Positions 57,076 through 64,000 of a DNA stretch of 64,000 nt are shown here, piece after piece. Both the position numbers and the translations under genes were made by a program. Below the pieces are notes generated by a model. That model had not been told where the DNA came from. It saw nothing but the letters and a program-made list of their open reading frames with translations, and did no database searches. The DNA is taken from assembly GCA_030220185.1 (NCBI GenBank), contig JASPKZ010007424.1, positions 186,001 to 250,000 on the forward strand. The letters are read 5' to 3'. The DNA is from Diploptera punctata (lineage: Eukaryota; Arthropoda; Insecta; Blattodea; Blaberidae). The first letter of the stretch is position 1; every line of letters begins with the position of its first letter.

Positions 57076-57783
57076 GAATTTTATTGTTCATCCAAACTTA
57101 ATAAGAAAAATTATTATTATTTATTGTTGTAACACAATTTCTTCCAATCATTTAAAATTATTTCAAATGTCCAGTCGACTAAAGCCCCTTCTGCATGGGA
57201 CTACTTTATAATTTATATATTCTTGCTAATAGAGACCAGACCAAACAACAAGTAAAATGATTATTATTTTTCCAAGCAAGAATGTCTTCAGACCCGAACT
57301 GAGTTCTTTTGTGTACAACTTTCTTGAAACAGCCTTTGATGCAGCAACCCCAACTGATACAATTTCCAACGTTGTTTCGATTTCGAGAATTTTGTGACTA
57401 TACACCTTTCTATATTAGGAGATTCGCATAATAGTTTTGGTGATACCATGCTCGCCACTGGTTCCGAAGTTGGCAGGTCCAAGTATACACATTTTTAAGA
57501 GGGTAGAATCCTGAGTATGTTTTCGTCGGAAGGGAATTAAAGTAATGGGTCCCGTATCGTAGACAGTACGTAAAAGAACCTCAAATAAGATCCCTATGTA
57601 AAAAAATTGTGGATCCTCTCGCGTCCAGATTTAAATTGTGCCGCTAATCACCTGTGTTGTTAAAGAGCGTCATTGAATAAATCACTGACTACCGTAGAAG
57701 TTATTTTATCGGTCATGACGGAGGCGGAGCTGTTCTGAATACCTGGATGTGAAAGGAATAAATTTGTTCAGTATTGTATTTAT
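57076..57783. other. Intronic DNA, nothing recognised
   Basis: No supported frame or repeat end. The minus strand was scanned for the upstream PAQR exon without success. Confidence 0.35.
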
Positions 57784-58040
57784 TTGAGGGACGCCGTAGC
57801 GTAGGTAATACGCTACAAACCGGAAGCTGAAGGGTTCGAGTCCCGATGAGGTCAGGATTTTTAAACTGACCAAAACCTTCTGGTGGCACCATGACCCTGG
57901 GGTCGACTTAGCCTCTAACGGTGATGAGTACCAGACGTTTGTTCTGGGGTAAAGGCGGCCGTCACGCAAATACTGATTGTTTAGGAAAAGTGGAAGCCTT
58001 AACCTCCTACTACCCCAAGAGTCTGCTATGGTCTGTAGTA
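57784..58040 (+). repeat. tRNA-derived SINE, family A
   Basis: Head GCCGTAGCGTAGGTAATACG with B-box GGTTCGAGTCCCG. The body has GTCAGGATTTTTAAACTGAC and CCTAACCTCCTACTACCCC-type end (AACCTCCTACTACCCCAAGA). Internally shortened near 57970. Confidence 0.85.
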
Positions 58041-58204
58041 TTGTATTTGACCATCACGAGCTTCAAGGATTGGTTCGATCCGACTCTAGAATGCTTAGCT
58101 TGAAATTTATTTCAGTTGCCTGATACATTCACACATTTGTTTGTTGTAAAATGCAAATCAAGCTTTATTTTAACGGGGGGATGGTTGTGAAAAAACAACT
58201 TGTA

Positions 58205-58545
58205 TGACCTTCTTCTTCCTCTAACAAGGATTAAACCTTTTTGGTTTGTTCCGGCTCCAAGTATCACAGCTGCTATGTCCACCTCTTTCGTGGGCGACCC
58301 CGATCTCTTTTTCCTCCTCTTGGTTGACAGTTCAGACTTTTCCTAGGCAATCTGTTGGTATCCATTCTGCAAACATGTTCATACCATTTTCTCCTATACT
58401 CTTCTATTTTATCTGTCAAACTGAATATTTGTAGTTCTTTACGGATATCTTCACTTCATTTTTTATCCATTAAAGTATATCCTGCCACAAATCGTAAATA
58501 TTTCATTTCTTCGGCTTCTATTATTTTAATTGACTGTTTATTCAG
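58205..58545 (-). pseudogene. LINE C-terminal tail remnant
   Basis: Minus-strand translation gives ENGMNMFAEWIPTDCLG-type sequence, a KRRKRDRGRPRKR basic tail and a trailing VILGAGTNQKGLILVRGRRRS stretch with frameshifts. The same tail type is at 23845 and 40430. Confidence 0.6.
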
Positions 58546-58641
58546 AGTAATATTTCTGAGTCGTACAATATTGCAGGTACAGCCAATCTAATTATTCAGA
58601 GTACATATTCCTGAGTCATACAATATTGCAGGTACAGCCAA
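58533..58641. repeat. Tandem duplication, about 54-bp unit
   Basis: Two units share TTATTCAGAGTA, CTGAGTCRTACAATATTGCAG and GTACAGCCAATCTAA, with a few differences. Confidence 0.85.
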
Positions 58642-58656
58642 TCTAATGTATAAAAA

Positions 58657-59828
58657 TGTTTGTTTGTTTGTTTGTTTGTTTGTTTGTTCGTACTTTATGC
58701 GCGGCATACCGTTGATCCGATTGTGATGGGGCTTTTTGCAAAATGTTCAGGAGAATCCCGGGATGAACATAGGTTATAAGAAAGTTGTGATACTCAACTC
58801 CTACGCCCTTAAAAATCGCCATTTGTAGTGGAAAACGTGAAAAAGTAGCTTTTTGGACGCTTAAATGGCTTACGCTGCCTATACCATAAGAAATACACAA
58901 AAGTAATGTACACAGAATTGAATATCTAAAAAAGTTCTACAAAAAGTCCGCGATAACATATCGCTCATTTGCTGCAACAACGTCATAACTCAAACAACAT
59001 AGTTTTTCAGGAGAAGCTTTGGAATCCACATACCTTTGCCTGTATTTGTCATAAATATCAAATTACTATACCAACTCATTGTGTACAATAGCTTATGTCG
59101 TTCTTCCTGAATACAGAACTGAGTTTTGTCTTTCATGTAGTACCAATAATTCAAAATCGACCATTTTTTAGTTATGACGTTGTTGCAGCAAATGGGCGAT
59201 ATGTTTATCTCTTACGGATAACTCACAATAACCATTTTTGTGTTTCATTGATGCCAAGAAGATCGAGACAAGTACGTAGATTCCAGTGGAAACATAGCAG
59301 CATATGGCGGGTATTCTTTTACGGATAACTCACAATAACGAATTTTGTCTTTTAGCTCATTTATGCCAACAAGATTGAGATAAGTAGATTCCCGGGCAAC
59401 ACCGGGTAATCAGTACGGGGAATCTTAAAATAATTACGATTTTTATAATTATTTTTAATTCTACTTATTCAACTAATCATAAGAAGTACATTAATTTTTG
59501 TCTTTCAGCTCATTTATGCCAAGAAGATCGGGATAAGTAGATTCCCGGAAAACGCCGGGTAAACAGCACAGGGTATCTAAAAATAATTAAGATATAATTT
59601 TTCCTTACACTTATTTAACAAACATAAAACACATTCATTTTCGTATTTTAGCTCATTTATGTCAAGAAGATCACGATAAGTAGATTTCTGGGCAACGCCG
59701 AGTAATCAGCACGGAGTATAGGCTATAAAAAATATAAATTTATAATTCTTTTTCCTTATTCATTCAAACATAAAAACACGTTAATTTTCATTTATTTAGG
59801 CGGAGCAGCGCACGCCAGGTATTAGCTA
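58657..59828 (+). mobile_element. Helitron-like non-autonomous element with internal tandem units
   Basis: Starts with a TTTG microsatellite (58658-58689), followed by a CCGTTGATCCGATTGTGATGG block typical of a widespread arthropod repeat. It ends GCGCACGCCAGGTATTAGCTAGT, a short GC-rich hairpin-like stretch followed by CTAGT. Between them are four tandem units of about 145 bp (near 59240, 59355, 59509 and 59651), each with TTTATGCCAAGAAGATC and GATTCCCGGGCAACRCCGGG. No target duplication is seen. The CTAGT end and hairpin fit Helitron/Helentron ends, but an unclassified repeat is possible. Confidence 0.5.
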
Positions 59829-60323
59829 GTACTTTATAAAATTTTAAATGTGTTTCTTTTCTTACTTTCTTTCCCAGTGTTCTTTTAAGTGTGCCACATA
59901 AATATTGAAATATTAGTAATTTATTATTTATGTATTTTTCTCTATTACAGCCTAAAGATACACCTATATGTATGACATTAATTATTTATAACTCATGGCT
60001 GGCACATTGATAACTGTCATTTGACAAAAATCCTCAAATACAATAACAAATATACAAATAAATTCAAATACACAAATTAAATAATTAAATAATGAGACCG
60101 TGCTAGTTGTTAGGGAATAAATGGCTGATATAACATAGATTTGAACAGCTTCTCATAAATGTGTTCTACTTTTATAATGAAGCTGTCTATGTGTTTGCTG
60201 CTTTTAATTTTATTAGTAAATTATAAGACAGGTCAATTATTATATAAAATAATAATTTATTATTTTAATAAGCTGAAATATTATGTTATGTTAACATACC
60301 AAGTCAAGCCCTTGTTTCATATA
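59829..60323. other. AT-rich intronic DNA, nothing recognised
   Basis: No feature seen before the Tc1 element. Confidence 0.4.
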
Positions 60324-61853
60324 CACTGCTCAAAACAATTAGAGGAACACTATGAAATATGCAAATATTTTTTCATTGGATAAAGGTACAAACATGAAAT
60401 TAATAAAGTACATTATTTGTGGTTATTTATTTATTTATTTATTGCTCATGTCAGTAAAAACAAATGAATAACGCTGACAATTAACTTTTCAAATAATTCC
60501 GCTATGTAAGCAATTGAATATTGTGCTTATTTTCCAAAGCTAAACACTCGTTATATAGAGTTAGTATCGTGTATGGCCTCCATGACATTCGATGACGCTT
60601 TGGCACCTTCATGGCATGCTCCCAATAAGATTCTGGATTTCCTCTTGCGGGATATTCTCCCATTCCTCCTTCAGAGCATCTCCAAGTTGCTGCAGAGTTT
60701 GTGGAGCTTGATGTCGGTTCCTGACCTTCCTGTCTAGAAGATCCCACAAGTGTTCAATAGGGTTGAGGTCTGGGCTGACCGCTGGCCACTCCATTACCTC
60801 AATTTCATTCCTCCTCAGGAAATCCCTAGTGACAGCCGCAGAATGTGCCCTGGCATTATCCTGCATAAACAGAAATCCAGGGCCTACACCAATGGCAGCA
60901 GGTACTACATGCTCTTCCAGAACGTGCTCGATATACCGGATAGCATTCAGTCGCTGGGGCACAAGTACAAGGTCCGTACGATTGTTGTACATAACTCCGG
61001 CCCACACCATTATGGAACCTCCTCCGAATCTATCAATTTCCTGTACAGCCTCTGCAGAAAATCTTTCTCCTGGCCGTCCCCACACCCTCAATCGACCATC
61101 ACAACGTGTAATACGATACCTGGATTCGTCCGAGAAGAGCACAGATTCCCACTGGTTCAGGTTCCAATCACCATGGTTTTCAACATACGTACGTCTTGCT
61201 GCCTTATGCCCATTTGTTAAGCGTGGTTTTTAACGGGCCTTTTTGGACGAATATTCTCTTTCCTTAATCCGTTCCTTATGGTTTGGTCTGAAACCCAGAT
61301 TCCGGAAGCCATATGAAGGTCATTCTACAGGTCTTTTGCAGTTTTTGTACGCTGTCGAAGAGCAGAAAGAACAACGTATCTGTCATCTTGGGGATTTGTT
61401 TTAAATTTACGGCCCTGGCCACGTCTTCTACAATACTGACCTGTCTCTCTGTGCCTGTTGCGTAACCTGGACACCACGGAAGGAGAAACCCCACTTGTCG
61501 CAGAGATTGACCTTGTCGTAAAAGATGTAGGGCATGATACACTTCAAACTCATTTTAAATGCCTCATTTTGTCAGAGACTTCAATAAACAAGGCAATAAT
61601 ACATTCGTCACTATAGCAACATCAGGAAGCTTACCAATTAGAAGTGGTCAGTGCCTTCCAAAATAAAAACATTCTCTATATTTGTTATTTGAGGTAATTT
61701 CTCTGTATTTAGGCCATGGATCTTTAAAATTTGTTTCCAATGATAAAATTAATAATTCAATTTACATATTGTCCAACTTTCAGCATCACAGCTTTAAAAA
61801 ACAATTACTTATTCAATTTATTACAAGTGTTCCTCTAATTGTTTTGAGCAGTG
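60324..61853 (-). mobile_element. Tc1-type DNA transposon with perfect 28-bp TIRs
   Basis: The terminal inverted repeats 60324-60351 and 61826-61853 (starting CACTGCTCAAAACAATTAG) are perfect over 28 bp and flanked by the TA target duplication (60322-60323 and 61854-61855). The element is 1530 bp and carries one transposase gene on the minus strand, broken in its N-terminal half. Confidence 0.95.
60609..61553 (-). pseudogene. Tc1 DD34E transposase, N-terminal half frameshifted
   Basis: The catalytic half is open from about 61200 to 60609: LFSDESRY (first Asp), MQDNARAHSA (second Asp) and SPDLNPIEHLWD (Glu), with 34 residues between the second Asp and the Glu. The N-terminal DNA-binding half (LHLLRQGQSLRQVG, SPSVVSRLRNRHRETGQ) needs frameshifts near 61540, 61490 and 61200 and contains a TAG and a TAA. 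The enzyme would cut at the TIRs and insert at TA; this copy cannot make a whole protein. Confidence 0.92.
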
Positions 61854-61855
61854 TA

Positions 61856-62644
61856 TCTTGATTCATAAGCACATTCAAAATTCACTACATTTTCACAGTT
61901 GTTTGAAATAATTTTAATTTATTTTCATGCACCATACTTTTGATGATTTACCCTCTGTGATTGCAGTACACAGAAAGCAGAAGATACTTTTTATAAGGCA
62001 ATTTAGAAGAATGATTTCTTTTGAATGTCTTGTCTTTTTAAAACAATCTGAATGTAACAATACTAATGAAAACAAAAAAACAACAATGGTGCACATTTAG
62101 AAATCATGACTGACCACATATGTTAAAAATTGCAATCACGCTAGTAAACAGGGTATGTTTTACAATGTTCATCGATGGATTTTAAATTTAACACTAGTGT
62201 CACATTTTGCATCTTTGTTGTCAGTATCGGTTGTATTCTTTGGTGGCATTCAAATTAGGGCATTGTTGAAGGTGTTATCAATCCATGTCTTATTGTCGAT
62301 GACACAGGAGATTCTGTTATTCCAAATTTATGGAGATGTTTTGCTAAGCACTTGAGTGTCCTGTGCGCAGCAGGAAAAACGCAACTCTGAGCCAATCAGG
62401 TAAGTCTTGAATTGAGGTGTTGCACTGTTTTCTGTGACGTACTGTTTGTTACCTGACATTATTATTTGTGTTCATAATAATTATACACATATTCAGCTTC
62501 AATAATACAATATACAGTTTAGATATCTTAAACGAATCTAAAATGATTTAAGTTTGGTCACCACATACGTATACTGAGTACAATTTTCTCATCTCCTGCA
62601 ATAAATAATAAAGTTAATTTTTTAACAAAATTAGTCATTATATT
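61856..62644. other. Intronic DNA, nothing recognised
   Basis: No supported frame or repeat end. Confidence 0.35.
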
Positions 62645-62649
62645 ATACT

Positions 62650-63300
62650 AGCGACCCGGCAGACGTTGTCCTGCCCGAAAGTTCAATTTTCGTGTTATAG
62701 CCGGACTATTAAGTTACTTTTTTACCGTAAAATTCATTAATTAATAAGTTCGCAAGAAAACTCCTACTGCCATCTGTCGTGGCACAAGAAGCATGCATTA
62801 TGACGTCAAATTGTTGTCGCGCGGAATATGTCGATAATGAAGATGACTATAGGCCTATATCTGACATAAAAAAATCTTATAACGCGTTCTCATCGCCACC
62901 TACCGGGTCCAATTGTTAATCCAAACCATCCAGGAACCCACTCTAACATATACACAAAATTTCATCAAAATGGGTGCAGTCGTTTAGGCAGTTTTTAATT
63001 TCGCATTTCAAGTAAATTTTCATTCTTTTATATATTTATATTTTAATAGGATATAGTGAGTTTCGTTGTGAAACATCCAAACATCTTTGACCGCTAGAGT
63101 GACTTTTAATTTTCACTTCATGTGAACTACACCTAATGGTTTCATAGAGTCCAATTGTGAATATAAGAAAAGACATCCAAGGACCCAATCAGACACACAC
63201 AAAAAATGTCATCAAAATCGGTCCAGTCGTTTAGGCAGTAATTCATTTCGGATTTCAAGTAAACCTCCACTTCTAATTGTCCGATTTCGCTCATTTTTGG
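62650..63300 (-). mobile_element. Helitron-like or unclassified repeat, minus strand
   Basis: On the minus strand it ends GGGCAGGACAACGTCTGCCGGGTCGCTAGTA, in two parts: a GGCAG...CTGCC hairpin, then CTAGTA, the same kind of end as at 59828. The body has two diverged units sharing ACTGCCTAAACGAC and TTGAAATSCGAAAT, a pattern common in insect genomes. The other boundary near 63300 is set by the neighbouring RTE tail. Confidence 0.5.
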
Positions 63301-63307
63301 ATAATAC

Positions 63308-64000
63308 CTTACTTACTTACTCACTGGCACTATCGAACCCGTAGGTTCATGGCCGCGCGGTCATAAGCTCTCCATACATCCCTATCCTGAGCTAATGCTT
63401 TCCAATCATTCCCTGTATAATCTACTTCCCTCAAATCATAGTTAATGTCATTCTCCCACCTCATTCTTGGTCTACCAACTGGGCGTTTTTCCTCTGGCTT
63501 TCCTACAAGAAGCTTCCATGCAAATCTTTCATTCCCCATACGTTCAACATGTCCTCCCCATCGCAGTCTACGATATTTAACTGTTCTTATTATATCTGGC
63601 TTCCTATAAAGACCATGTAGTTCGTTGTTATGTAGTCTTCTCCATTCACCTGTTTGTTCATCTCTCTTTGGTCCAAAACTGTCCTAAGTACTTTATTCTC
63701 AAATACTTACAAGTCTTGTAATCTCCTTTCCTCCCTTAAAGTAAGAGTCCATGTTTCGCAACCATATAATATAACTGGTAGAATAATAGTCTTATATATT
63801 TTCAGTTTAACGTTTTTTGAAAGGAGTTTGGTACATCAAGAGTCTCTGCAATGCATAATAGCACGCATTTCAAGAATTGAGTCCATGTTTAATTTATTTG
63901 TGCATCTCATTTCTATTTGTGATTATTGTTCCTAGGTATTTGAATTCAGCCACTTCCTCAAAATTTCCCTCATTTGTCATTAGCTGTCCATTTCCATTAT
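63308..64000 (-). mobile_element. RTE LINE 3' part, cut by the window edge
   Basis: Reverse complement of the last about 690 bp of the RTE at 29533-32807, including the TTAC tandem tail at 63308 and the RPVGRPRMRWEN region (open from 63539 to 63330). Frameshifts near 63680 and 63820. The rest of the element lies beyond 64000. Confidence 0.9.

Noticed and set aside
57288..57482. Minus-strand frame as the missing upstream PAQR exon
   Set aside because: It has no hydrophobic segments or PAQR motifs and no matching splice phase.
60750..61233. Two plus-strand frames of 156 codons
   Set aside because: Antisense shadows of the Tc1 transposase.

Overview
The window looks like one very large, transposon-filled intron of an insect gene. 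On the minus strand two short exons (52017-52235 and 5002-5105) join in phase into part of a PAQR-family membrane protein, closest to PAQR4 by eye. The intron between them would be 46,911 bp. The outer exons were not found and probably lie beyond both window edges. Everything else I can recognise is mobile DNA in an AT-rich background. The very long intron, the abundance of tRNA-derived SINEs and RTE-type LINEs, and the style of the repeats suggest a polyneopteran insect with a large genome (for example a cockroach or termite). That is inference; no species marker is present.

Layout. 1-5001: one copy of a 2.5 kb duplicated segment, a decayed hammerhead-ribozyme motif and old SINEs. 5002-5105: PAQR exon. 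5848-7015: non-autonomous hAT element with an 8-bp target duplication. 7640-9965: LINE pseudogene split by a TTAA-flanked piggyBac-like element that itself carries a SINE. 11052-13594: second copy of the 2.5 kb segment. 14080-22200: LTRs, SINEs, two more TTAA-flanked elements and an RTE remnant. 23562-34484: a 100-bp palindrome made from SINE sequence, a 399-bp deletion derivative of the RTE LINE, then a complete 9.7 kb LTR retrotransposon (minus strand, target duplication TGCAT, primer-binding-site remnant, polypurine tract, no recognisable gag or pol) with a full-length RTE LINE nested inside. 35739-36734: solo LTR of the same family with target duplication TCAAT. 37895-46320: RTE and other LINE remnants, including a two-ORF LINE split by an 891-nt insertion. 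47416-48616: an LTR-PBS-LTR remnant with a perfect tRNA-Leu primer site. 49455-50378: a spliced, frameshifted member of an unnamed arthropod gene family. 52017-52235: PAQR exon. 52525-54330: I/Jockey-like LINE with RNase H, broken by a template-switch mutation. 58657-63300: Helitron-like repeats around a Tc1 element with perfect 28-bp TIRs. 63308-64000: RTE tail cut by the window edge.

No operons, CRISPR arrays, rRNA genes or convincing functional tRNA genes were seen. The mobile elements depend on shared machinery: the RTE family supplies one full-length copy, one short internal-deletion derivative and at least five truncated or decayed 3' ends, and one LTR family supplies seven LTRs with one conserved motif. 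Nearly all coding regions of mobile elements are broken. The only apparently intact coding segments are the two PAQR exons.
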